A stretch of 5,993 nt of DNA, taken from positions 1 to 5,993 of the forward strand of contig CANDFU010000123.1 in NCBI GenBank assembly GCA_947384095.1. The letters are read 5' to 3'. The stretch is from an uncultured Roseburia sp. (GTDB taxonomy: Bacteria > Bacillota > Clostridia > Lachnospirales > Lachnospiraceae). Each line of letters starts with the position of its first letter. Position 1 is the stretch's first letter. The notes under the pieces are model-generated. The model did no database searches, had not been told where the DNA came from, and worked only from the letters and a program-made list of their open reading frames with translations. Made by a program: the position numbers and the translations under genes. This document shows, one piece after another, positions 1 to 5,993 of the stretch.

Positions 1-2502
1 CTTAAGGCCATAGCGCTCTGTGATCTCATATACATTTTTCACGTTTACCAGCATCACAACCTGCATCCCATCCGTATAGTCAAGAATGTTCTGCATCAGT
101 TTTTCCGCCGTATTCCTGTTGTAAAGGCCTGTCAGCTCATCCTGCTGGAGCTTTTCAACCCCCATGCCATACCCCTGCAGCACCTGTCCGACATGCCGCT
201 TTGACTCCATCACGTTGAATATCCTGCGGACCGCAATCTCGGGGATAAACGGCTTTCCGATACAGTCATCCGCCCCCAGCTCCACCGCCTGCTCCTGACA
301 GGCCATACTCTCATTCTCCATAATCGTGATGACCGGGATCTCCTGCAGAATCGGATCACACCTGCGCTCCTTTAAAAATGCCGCTCCGTCCATCACCGGC
401 ATATCCAGGTCAAGCAGAATCAGATCAACCGCATTCGGCCTGTTTTTCAATGTCCAGAGCGCATCCCTTCCATTTTCCGCCTCAATCACCTGATATTTCT
501 TCTCCAGAATCCGGCGCAGCGCCGCACGGTTTTCTGACAGATCGTCAACCACGAGCACTGTCCTAAGATGACTTTTCGCTGTCAGAAGGGCCGTCCTGTA
601 TTTCTGAAGCTCCCTGTCCAGATGCTTGTGCTCCGTGATGTCGAGAAAACTGCCGAGAATCAGATATTTATTCCCGACATGTTCAATATATTTCAGCTTC
701 AGCTGTGTCCAGACGCATCTGCCGGATTCCAGCTTGCGCCGGACTTCACACTCCGCCATCGCCTTCGTATCCGCCACTTTCTGAAACGCCGCCAGCAGAA
801 CCTGTCTGCCCCGTCTGTCGACGGAGGCGAGCACACCGTTGTCCGTATCGTTGATATCGCCATAACCAAAGATATCATAATAGGCGTCATTGACCCGGAT
901 AACATCAAACTTTCCGTTCTCATATTCGTAGATCGCAACCGCCTGCAGCATATTGGAAAAAAGCATCTCCATCTGGGTCGCCGATGTCCACAGATTGTCG
1001 ATATCCACTTCATATTCCCGCCGCGCGCCGCCGTCCGCGCGTGGCCGTGCGAACGCCAGACGCTCATAATCTTCCACCGGCATCGGCCTCGCATAGTAAA
1101 AACCCTGTACGTACTCACAGCCGATGCTTTTTAAAAAATCTACCTGCTCCCTGCGTTCGACTCCCTCCGCCACCACCGGCATATTCAGCCACTTTGCCAT
1201 GCGGATGACAGACGCGAGTATATTTTCACTCCGCCCCTGATGATTTGTGTCCGACAGAAATTTCATGTCGATCTTGAGAACATCCACGACAAGATCTTTC
1301 AAGACATTGAGAGAGGAATACCCGCTGCCAAAATCATCCATGAGAATGCGGAATCCCTTTTTCTGGAATCCCTCGAGCGTCGCCTGAATGGCGCCCGGAT
1401 TGCTCGTATACGCGCTCTCCGTGAGTTCAAGCTGCAACAGCCTGGGCGGAATGCCGTATTTGTCAACCAGGCCGCAGACAATCTCAACCAGCTTCGGATG
1501 GAACAGGCTCACACGGGAAATATTCACGGAAAGAGGCATGGGATCCTTTCCCTCCGCAAGCCACCGGGACAACAGCTGGCATGCTTTTTCCCAGACATAA
1601 AAATCCAGATTCATAATAAAGCCGTTCCGCTCAAACACCGGGACAAACTCCCCCGGCGAAATCATCCCGCGCTTCGGGCTCCTCCACCGCGCCAGTACCT
1701 CGGCGCCGTCTATCGCGTTGTTCTTCAAGTCATACTTGGGCTGCAGAAACAGAATAAATTCATCATTTTCCAGGGCTTTACGCATATTGTTGACAATTGT
1801 CTGCTCCCTGACGAGCTCCTCGCTCATTTTTGTATTGTAAAACGCATAATTCTGTACATAATTTCCCTTGCACTGCTTTGCGGCAAGATTGGCACGGTCA
1901 TACATAACGCCTGCCGGAAGCGTATGATCTTCCACCACATAGATGCCGACAGTGGGAACAATATCAAACTCCAGCTCATAGTTCCCGAACGCAGCCCGCA
2001 GCTTTTTGATAAATTCAAGAACATCCCGGTCGCCGCTGTAAGGCATACAGACGCAGAAAATATCGGCCTCAATCCTTCCGAAAGATACCATGGGATTTCC
2101 GGACGCAAGCTTCTGGAGCAGCCCGGACACATAACACAGCAGACGGTCCCCTTCGGCGACACCGAAAAAAGTATTGACGAGCTGAAACCGCCCGATATCC
2201 ATCCGCAGGAAGACAAACTCCCTCCGCGGATGTCCGGAAACGATCTCTTCTGTTTTCCGGAAAAACGCCGTTTTGTTATAGATTCCCGTCAACGCATCAA
2301 AATCTTCTCTATACTTAAGCTCACTGTCAATCAGACCTCTGATGCGTTCCACGGCATCCTGAAACCGCGCCTGCACCACAACGGCGTCTCCTCCGCAGCG
2401 CTCTTTCTCCAGGATCTCATACGCCTCTCCCAGAATCGCGCTGGACGCGCTTAAAATCTGCTTATTACCATCCGTTCTGAATCCCGTGTCTTCTCCGGCC
2501 AT
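1..2502 (-). CDS. Cyclic-di-GMP signalling protein, GGDEF(degenerate)-EAL-PAS-REC-GGDEF, 3' end cut by window edge
   Basis: Open for 834 codons from ATG 2502 to base 1 without a stop, so the C-terminus lies outside the window. Visible order: N-terminal helical stretch (1-65); GGDEF-like domain (about 66-235) opening DALTGIYNK (from D69), with the active-site motif changed to EADIF (145-149); EAL domain (about 240-485); PAS-like region (about 505-640); receiver domain (about 648-765); second GGDEF opening DELTGLYNR (from D788). The EAL domain keeps the residues expected of an active cyclic-di-GMP phosphodiesterase: EVL 268-270, N327, E359/E362, D389-D390 in DDFGSG, K410, E446 and Q466. The receiver has D653/D654, phosphoacceptor D698 and K750, but M728 where Thr/Ser is usual. 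No membrane segments, so probably cytosolic. ATG 2502 is preceded by GGGAG at 7 bases and an in-frame TAA further upstream. Inference: a phosphodiesterase controlled by nucleotide binding and phosphorylation; whether the last GGDEF makes cyclic-di-GMP cannot be judged here. Confidence 0.93.
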   Translation of the reverse strand, partial: MAGEDTGFRTDGNKQILSASSAILGEAYEILEKERCGGDAVVVQARFQDAVERIRGLIDSELKYREDFDALTGIYNKTAFFRKTEEIVSGHPRREFVFLRMDIGRFQLVNTFFGVAEGDRLLCYVSGLLQKLASGNPMVSFGRIEADIFCVCMPYSGDRDVLEFIKKLRAAFGNYELEFDIVPTVGIYVVEDHTLPAGVMYDRANLAAKQCKGNYVQNYAFYNTKMSEELVREQTIVNNMRKALENDEFILFLQPKYDLKNNAIDGAEVLARWRSPKRGMISPGEFVPVFERNGFIMNLDFYVWEKACQLLSRWLAEGKDPMPLSVNISRVSLFHPKLVEIVCGLVDKYGIPPRLLQLELTESAYTSNPGAIQATLEGFQKKGFRILMDDFGSGYSSLNVLKDLVVDVLKIDMKFLSDTNHQGRSENILASVIRMAKWLNMPVVAEGVERREQVDFLKSIGCEYVQGFYYARPMPVEDYERLAFARPRADGGARREYEVDIDNLWTSATQMEMLFSNMLQAVAIYEYENGKFDVIRVNDAYYDIFGYGDINDTDNGVLASVDRRGRQVLLAAFQKVADTKAMAECEVRRKLESGRCVWTQLKLKYIEHVGNKYLILGSFLDITEHKHLDRELQKYRTALLTAKSHLRTVLVVDDLSENRAALRRILEKKYQVIEAENGRDALWTLKNRPNAVDLILLDLDMPVMDGAAFLKERRCDPILQEIPVITIMENESMACQEQAVELGADDCIGKPFIPEIAVRRIFNVMESKRHVGQVLQGYGMGVEKLQQDELTGLYNRNTAEKLMQNILDYTDGMQVVMLVNVKNVYEITERYGLK

Positions 2503-2509
2503 AGATCTG

Positions 2510-2514
2510 CTCCC
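2510..2514 (-). promoter_or_regulatory. Ribosome binding site of the cyclic-di-GMP gene
   Basis: The minus strand reads GGGAG, 7 bases before ATG 2502. A nearby ATG around 2524 is in another frame, and the frame of the protein meets TAA upstream with no other ATG between, so this site fixes the start. Confidence 0.6.
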
Positions 2515-2566
2515 ATTCCTCTCATGCTCTGTCAGACAGGCTCTCCCATAATTTTACATACCTTTA

Positions 2567-2595
2567 ATTATAACAGACCTACATTGGATAATCAA
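2567..2595 (-). promoter_or_regulatory. Sigma-70/A-type promoter of the cyclic-di-GMP gene
   Basis: On the minus strand: -35 TTGATT (2595-2590), a 17-base spacer, and a perfect -10 TATAAT (2572-2567) preceded by TGT, which makes an extended -10. The start point should fall near 2560, giving a leader of roughly 58 bases. The -35 begins only about 7 bases after the MATE stop codon, so the gene can be read independently of the efflux operon. I see no terminator between the MATE gene and this promoter, so read-through is also possible. Confidence 0.8.
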
Positions 2596-2602
2596 TAAAT
2601 TT

Positions 2603-3943
2603 TTATGTACTTTTCTTCCGTAATACGGCAAAACAGACGACAAAGAAAACAATGCCGTAGACCGTCGTAACCGGCGTCGCCAGCCCGACGAGCATAAGCG
2701 ACGCCCCCGGCAGCCCGGCCATAAAAAACGACACCGGAATACGGATAAAAAACGCCGACGTCATCCCCTGGAGCATGACGGGGATGCTCTTCCCGCATCC
2801 GTTAAAATATCCGATACTGCTGAAGAGAATACAGGTCAGGATACAGTCCGCGGAAAAACCGCGGAGATAATCGGCGCTCTGCGCGATAACCTGCGCATCT
2901 TTCGTAAACGGCGCAGACAGTATGTCTCCGCAAAAAAATCCCACGAGAAATATCACAGCCCCCGCCGCGCATCCGGCCGTCATGGCAGTAAACAGGCCTT
3001 TTTTCGCCCGTTCATGCTGCCCGGCGCCGATATTCTGCGCCACAAACGCCGATACGCTCTGCATCACGGAGGACGGCACAAGCATAATAAACGAAACCAC
3101 CTTCTGCGCCACGCCGTAACCGGCGGACTGCGTCAGACCCATGTCATTGACGATGGAATTGACAACCAGAAATGATATCTGCACTGTCGCCTCCTGCACT
3201 GCAATCGGCACGCCCACATTGAGAATCTTTTTCAGCTCTCCGCCGAAAACCCGCAGCTGCCGCGTCGAAAAGCGAATCGGCAGATTCTGCCGCCGCAGCA
3301 CCGCAAGAGACAGCACAACCGAAATCAGCTGGGCGAGCACCGTGGCCAGCGCTGCGCCGGCCGCGTCCATACCCAGCACCGCGACAAAAAGCAGATCTCC
3401 CAGAATATTGGCGACACAGGCGATCCCGACAAACAGAAACGGCAGGTTCGCATTTCCCACCCCGCGCAGGATGCCGCTGATCACGTTATAGGCGATAATC
3501 ACAAGAATCCCGCCGGAACAGATGCGGACATACGTCACCGCCTTTGCAAAGGAGGCCTCCGGAACCTGCATCAGCGACATGATACTGCCCGCAGACAATT
3601 CCAGCAGAACAGTCAGGACAATTCCGATAGCCGCAAACATTACGATCGACGTCCCGACCGCATCCCCCGCCCTTTCCGGCTTTTTCTCCCCGATATGCTG
3701 ACCGATGATCACGGTGGCCCCCATCGCAAGACTTGTGATCACAAACGTCACCATCTGCATAAAAGCGCTCCCGGTTCCCACCGCGGAAATACCCGAAGCG
3801 TCCCCGAACCGCCCCACCACAAGCAGGTCCACCGCCCCGTAGGCAGCCTGCAGAATCAATGCCCCCAGCACCGGCACCGCGAAACGGAGCAGCGATCCCG
3901 CAATCGGCCCCTCCGTAAATGAAATACTTTTTTTCTCATCCAT
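2603..3943 (-). CDS. MATE-family multidrug efflux transporter
   Basis: Membrane exporter of the MATE family (MOP superfamily), which expels cationic drugs or other toxic compounds by Na+ or H+ antiport. It is very hydrophobic, with about 12 predicted helices in two related halves. The repeat is visible as QHIGEKKPERAGDAVG near residues 85-100 against QNIGAGQHERAKKG near 306-319, and GVGNANLPFL (164-173) against GCGKSIPVML (385-394), numbering from ATG 3952. The early segment AAYGAVDLLVVGRFGD (36-51) is typical of the family. Length, 446-449 residues, is normal and both ends look complete. The start is taken at ATG 3943 because AAGGG sits 9 bases upstream; ATG 3952, three codons earlier, directly abuts that site. 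The gene follows a MarR repressor by 39 bases with no promoter or terminator between, so the two form an operon. Substrate cannot be told from sequence. Confidence 0.95.
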   Translation of the reverse strand: MDEKKSISFTEGPIAGSLLRFAVPVLGALILQAAYGAVDLLVVGRFGDASGISAVGTGSAFMQMVTFVITSLAMGATVIIGQHIGEKKPERAGDAVGTSIVMFAAIGIVLTVLLELSAGSIMSLMQVPEASFAKAVTYVRICSGGILVIIAYNVISGILRGVGNANLPFLFVGIACVANILGDLLFVAVLGMDAAGAALATVLAQLISVVLSLAVLRRQNLPIRFSTRQLRVFGGELKKILNVGVPIAVQEATVQISFLVVNSIVNDMGLTQSAGYGVAQKVVSFIMLVPSSVMQSVSAFVAQNIGAGQHERAKKGLFTAMTAGCAAGAVIFLVGFFCGDILSAPFTKDAQVIAQSADYLRGFSADCILTCILFSSIGYFNGCGKSIPVMLQGMTSAFFIRIPVSFFMAGLPGASLMLVGLATPVTTVYGIVFFVVCFAVLRKKST

Positions 3944-3952
3944 TTTTTTCAT

Positions 3953-3959
3953 CCCTTCC
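3953..3959 (-). promoter_or_regulatory. Ribosome binding site that decides the MATE start
   Basis: The minus strand reads GGAAGGG. It is 9 bases before ATG 3943, a workable spacing, but has zero spacing to ATG 3952. This favours 3943, although the longer form (MKKMDEKK...) is in the same frame and cannot be excluded. Confidence 0.55.
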
Positions 3960-3982
3960 GTCTTTCCGGATTGAAAACCTTC

Positions 3983-4438
3983 CTACATCCGATTTTTTGC
4001 CGCCGGGCGGCGCGGCAGCGTCCTCCACAATTCCTCCACGACACGGATCACTTCTTCCGCCTGCTCATCCGTGACGCTTCCCAGTTTTCCCGCCCACTCT
4101 TCCTGAAAATCAACGACATGTTTCCTGACACATTCCGTCCCCGCCTCCGTCAGTTCCAGCAGCGTAAAACGGCCGTCCTCCCTGTCCGTCTCTTTTTGTA
4201 ACAGCCCGAGCTTTTCCAGCTCCTGTATCAGCCGCGTCACACTCGGCATCGTTATCTTAAGCCTTTCGCTCACATCGCTGACACGGCATATTCCCTCCTG
4301 TCTGCGCACGCTCTCCACCGCATCCAGGACATGGATATGGCGCGGCTTCATATGCTGCGGAAGCTCCGGCAGGGTCTCTGTGATACGCTTTGCGAGAAAA
4401 CAGGTATCCAGCACCCTCTTCAGACTGTCCGGCTGCAT
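3983..4438 (-). CDS. MarR-family transcriptional repressor
   Basis: A 151-residue protein, a normal length for MarR dimeric winged-helix regulators, which usually repress their own operon and an adjacent exporter until a ligand or oxidant releases them. The DNA-binding part spans about 35-100: helices VSDVSERLKI (53-62) and MPSVTRLIQELEKLGLL (64-80, recognition helix), then the wing with the family-typical charged turn TDREDGR (84-90) and LLELTEAG. The flanking helices (5-30 and 105-145) would make the dimer interface. The start has AAGGTGG 7 bases upstream. It lies directly upstream of the MATE exporter in one operon, and a 32-bp palindrome at 4460-4491 over its promoter is the likely operator. 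It has Cys13, Cys51 and Cys103; whether any senses oxidants is unknown. Inference: autorepressor of the MarR-MATE operon. Confidence 0.94.
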   Translation of the reverse strand: MQPDSLKRVLDTCFLAKRITETLPELPQHMKPRHIHVLDAVESVRRQEGICRVSDVSERLKITMPSVTRLIQELEKLGLLQKETDREDGRFTLLELTEAGTECVRKHVVDFQEEWAGKLGSVTDEQAEEVIRVVEELWRTLPRRPAAKNRM

Positions 4439-4445
4439 GATTTCA

Positions 4446-4452
4446 CCACCTT
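4446..4452 (-). promoter_or_regulatory. Ribosome binding site of the MarR gene
   Basis: The minus strand reads AAGGTGG, one base off the ideal AAGGAGG, 7 bases before ATG 4438. Confidence 0.6.
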
Positions 4453-4459
4453 TTCCAAA

Positions 4460-4491
4460 TAGTTATTTATAGTAATTACTATTAGTAACTA
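4460..4491. promoter_or_regulatory. Probable MarR operator, 32-bp near-perfect palindrome
   Basis: Dyad centred between 4475 and 4476. The inner 14 bases, ATAGTAATTACTAT (4469-4482), are a perfect palindrome. The outer arms TAGTTA (4460-4465) and TAACTA (4486-4491) also pair, giving 14 of 16 matches per half. It is AT-rich within a GC-rich region. It overlaps the downstream end of the promoter -10 and the predicted transcription start near 4481, so a bound dimer would block RNA polymerase. The length could take one dimer or two overlapping dimers. The operator role is inferred from position and symmetry. Confidence 0.82.
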
Positions 4492-4516
4492 TATGCCGGG
4501 GACAGAAAAATGTCAA
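4488..4516 (-). promoter_or_regulatory. Strong sigma-70/A-type promoter of the MarR-MATE operon
   Basis: On the minus strand: consensus -35 TTGACA (4516-4511), exactly 17 bases, then -10 TATAGT (4493-4488, 5 of 6). The expected start is near 4481, in the middle of the palindrome, giving a leader of about 43 bases to ATG 4438. A near-consensus promoter fits a gene set that is normally held off by a repressor. Confidence 0.85.
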
Positions 4517-4549
4517 GAAAAACTTTTCCTGTCCATGCCGGATCGGCAG

Positions 4550-5899
4550 TCATCCGGGCCGTCTGTCCGGATGAAAAGCCAGATTGGTTTCTTTTGTAAT
4601 CATACGCCCGAACGCCCATACACAGATCAGGTTCGGCACCGCCATAAAAGAATTAAACAGATCCGAAAGTCCCCATACCAGCTCCAGAGAAGCTGCCGCC
4701 CCCAGATAGGCAAACATCATATAAAGCACCTGATAGACGCCGATCCCCGCATCTCCCCACAGCCAGCGGACGGCTGCCGTCCCATATACATTCCACCCGA
4801 TGATCGTCGCAAACGCAAAAAGAATCAGCGAGACCGACAATATCACTTCCCCGAACGGAATCTCTCCAAAAGCCATAAAACAAAGTGCATCCGCCTGCAC
4901 GCCCCGGTATGCAGCGGGATGATTTATCATGCTGCCCACCAGCGCAATCCCGGTCACGGCACAGATCACCACCGTATCCCAGAACGGCCCTGTCATCGAA
5001 ATCAGCCCCTGCCTGACGGGGGAATCACAATCCGAAGACGCAGCAGCCATCGGAATCGAACCGAGCCCCGCCTCATTGGTAAACAGTCCGCGGGAGATTC
5101 CTGTCCTTATCCCCGTCAGCACGGCCTGACCGCACAGTCCGCCCGCCGCCGCGCGGGAGGAAAAAGCGGACCGGCAGATCAGGCTGACTGCATCGGGAAG
5201 CACCTCTTTGTTTTTAAAGATAAGAAAAAAGCAGCCGATCAGATAAAGAATGCTCATAACCGGCACCAGCCAGGTACAGACCCTTGCGATCTGGCGGTTT
5301 CCCCCGACAATGACGAGCCCCGCCAATACGCCGGTCGCAATACCGATCAGATGCGGCGATACGTTCATCTGCATGTCAAAGGCCGCGCGGATGGAATGTG
5401 CCTGCACGCTGCTTCCGATGCCAAAGGACGCCAGGACGGTAAAAAATGCAAAAGCAGCCGCCAGGCCCTTTTTCTTTAATCCGCGCTCCAGGACATACAT
5501 CGGCCCTCCGGAGGAACCTTTCCGGGAATCGCGCACCTTGAACTTTACCGCCAGAAAACACTCCGCATAACAGGTGGCGATTCCAAGAAATCCAGTGATC
5601 CAGCACCAGAACACCGCGCCGGGACCGCCGACTGCGATCGCCGTGGAAATACCGACAATATTCCCCGTTCCGATCGTGGCTGCCAGAGCCGTCGCCAGGG
5701 CCGAATAGGAAGAAATGGTATTTTCTTCTGTCTTCCTTTTTTCCCGCGAAAAACTGAGGCGGATCCCAAGGGGAATTTTGCGCTGGATCAGACGCAGACG
5801 GAAGGTAAAAATCAGATGTGTACCGAACAAAAGAAAAAGCATCGGAAAACTCCAGAGATATTCCCGAAAAGTGGCGACAAAACGCTCCAGTGCTTCCAT
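4550..5899 (-). CDS. Sodium:alanine/glycine symporter, AGCS family (AlsT/DagA/AgcS type)
   Basis: Inner-membrane importer that takes up alanine and/or glycine with Na+. It has 449 residues, within the family range, and about 10-11 hydrophobic helices. Family signatures in order: ATIGTGN (74-80), GGPGAVFWCW (91-100; Met is usual where Cys98 stands), SSGGPMYVLERG (129-140) and GLFTNEAGLGSIPMAAA (271-287), the strongest AGCS mark. ATG 5899 is the only plausible start: GGGGG lies 6 bases upstream, and an in-frame TAA occurs a few codons further up. The stop TGA is at 4552-4550, 34 bases before the next promoter begins. It is on the same strand as the MarR-MATE operon with no strong terminator between, but no functional link is evident. 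Alanine versus glycine preference cannot be read from sequence. Its 5' flank is only 48 genomic bases before adapter sequence begins. Confidence 0.95.
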   Translation of the reverse strand: MEALERFVATFREYLWSFPMLFLLFGTHLIFTFRLRLIQRKIPLGIRLSFSREKRKTEENTISSYSALATALAATIGTGNIVGISTAIAVGGPGAVFWCWITGFLGIATCYAECFLAVKFKVRDSRKGSSGGPMYVLERGLKKKGLAAAFAFFTVLASFGIGSSVQAHSIRAAFDMQMNVSPHLIGIATGVLAGLVIVGGNRQIARVCTWLVPVMSILYLIGCFFLIFKNKEVLPDAVSLICRSAFSSRAAAGGLCGQAVLTGIRTGISRGLFTNEAGLGSIPMAAASSDCDSPVRQGLISMTGPFWDTVVICAVTGIALVGSMINHPAAYRGVQADALCFMAFGEIPFGEVILSVSLILFAFATIIGWNVYGTAAVRWLWGDAGIGVYQVLYMMFAYLGAAASLELVWGLSDLFNSFMAVPNLICVWAFGRMITKETNLAFHPDRRPG

Positions 5900-5905
5900 A
5901 AAAAT

Positions 5906-5910
5906 CCCCC
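5906..5910 (-). promoter_or_regulatory. Ribosome binding site of the symporter, inside a stem
   Basis: The minus strand reads GGGGG followed by ATTTTT and ATG 5899, a spacing of 6 bases. Four of the five G residues lie in the right arm of the inverted repeat 5907-5947 and would be paired if that stem forms in the mRNA. Confidence 0.55.
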
Positions 5911-5947
5911 ATACACTTTAAAATATACGTCCGTAAAGTATATGGGG
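5907..5947. repeat. Inverted repeat/hairpin upstream of the symporter, ending at the adapter junction
   Basis: CCCCATACACTTTA (5907-5920) and TAAAGTATATGGGG (5934-5947) are inverted, with 13 of 14 matches and a 13-base spacer. In minus-strand RNA the one mismatch becomes a G-U wobble, so all 14 positions can pair. The stem holds the Shine-Dalgarno of the symporter and is followed by A and five T, which also resembles a weak intrinsic terminator. It may be a 5' control hairpin, the terminator of an unseen upstream gene, or a fold-back artefact of library making, since the outer arm stops exactly where the adapter starts. TATACT (5942-5937) or TATATT (5927-5922) could be a -10, but any -35 would be lost. 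Confidence 0.6.
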
Positions 5948-5993
5948 AGATCGGAAGAGCACACGTCTGAACTCCAGTCACCTCTCGTCATCT
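5948..5993 (+). other. Illumina TruSeq adapter contamination at the contig end
   Basis: From 5948 to 5981 the plus strand matches the 34-base TruSeq read-through adapter, starting AGATCGGAAGAGCACACG and ending CCAGTCAC. The next 8 bases, CTCTCGTC (5982-5989), sit where the i7 index belongs. The final ATCT (5990-5993) matches the start of the P7-side sequence that follows the index. This is untrimmed library sequence, not genome. On the minus strand it encodes MTGVQTCALPIS, a peptide known as adapter contamination in protein databases. Confidence 0.98.

Noticed and set aside
568..1134. 188-codon plus-strand frame and a 139-codon minus-strand frame at 699-1118
   Set aside because: Both are shadows of the continuous EAL-PAS coding frame that covers the whole stretch; neither shows a domain.
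1240..2454. 404-codon open frame on the plus strand
   Set aside because: It is codon-aligned antisense to the cyclic-di-GMP gene. In that register a plus-strand stop needs a TTA, CTA or TCA codon in the real gene, and these are rare here; it ends exactly at a TTA Leu codon of the real gene. The product resembles no family I recognise.
2529..2539. 11-base palindrome CTGTCAGACAG in the leader of the cyclic-di-GMP gene
   Set aside because: A one-base centre cannot form a hairpin loop, there is no second copy, and such short symmetry is expected by chance. It could be a protein site, but nothing supports that.
2503..2566. Cyclic-di-GMP riboswitch in the leader of the cyclic-di-GMP gene
   Set aside because: The predicted leader is about 58 bases, shorter than known cyclic-di-GMP riboswitches with an expression platform, and I see no matching conserved core.
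4536..4548. Possible terminator after the symporter (TGCCG, 3-base loop, CGGCA)
   Set aside because: The stem is only 5 pairs and is not followed directly by a T-run on the minus strand; the T-rich stretch lies about 11 bases further on and overlaps the next -35 region. Too weak to call.
4493..5479. 328-codon open frame on the plus strand
   Set aside because: It is codon-aligned antisense to the symporter gene, which carries all AGCS signatures. The product is a low-hydrophobicity, Arg/His/Pro/Gln-rich sequence typical of a shadow frame.
1..5947. Novel defence, mobile or toxin-antitoxin system
   Set aside because: All four genes belong to well-known families. There are no transposase or integrase genes, attachment sites, CRISPR repeats, tRNA genes or small unexplained gene pairs, and gaps between genes are all under about 115 bases.

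Overview
The window holds four genes, all on the minus strand. One is cut by the left edge, and the last 46 bases on the right are not biological. The sequence is moderately GC-rich, with short intergenic gaps, purine-rich ribosome binding sites and clear sigma-70/sigma-A type promoters. Protein style (a MATE exporter beginning near SFTEGPIAG, 'DALTGIYNK' and 'DELTGLYNR' GGDEF openings, an AGCS symporter) suggests a Bacillota genome, most likely Clostridia/Lachnospiraceae. This placement is an inference from style; no rRNA or marker gene is present.

In transcription order (right to left): (1) 5899-4550, a complete sodium:alanine/glycine symporter of the AGCS family. Its ribosome binding site lies inside an inverted repeat at 5907-5947. 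(2) 4438-3983, a MarR-family repressor, and 3943-2603, a 12-helix MATE multidrug exporter. The pair is read from a strong promoter (TTGACA-17-TATAGT, 4488-4516) whose -10 edge and predicted start point fall in a 32-bp near-perfect palindrome (4460-4491), a textbook autoregulated efflux operon. (3) 2502 to beyond base 1, a large soluble cyclic-di-GMP protein with its own promoter (TTGATT-17-TATAAT with extended -10, 2567-2595) starting right after the MATE stop codon. It reads degenerate GGDEF, intact EAL, PAS-like, response-regulator receiver, then a second GGDEF cut by the window edge.

Bases 5948-5993 are Illumina TruSeq adapter: the read-through sequence, an 8-base index slot and the first 4 bases of the P7 side. 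Genomic sequence therefore ends at 5947, and a spurious reading frame begins inside the adapter.

I see no mobile element, CRISPR array, tRNA, rRNA or defence locus, and no stretch over 300 bases without a gene. The most unusual biological item is the domain order and selective degeneration of the cyclic-di-GMP protein. The most consequential technical item is the adapter. I found no convincing new system.
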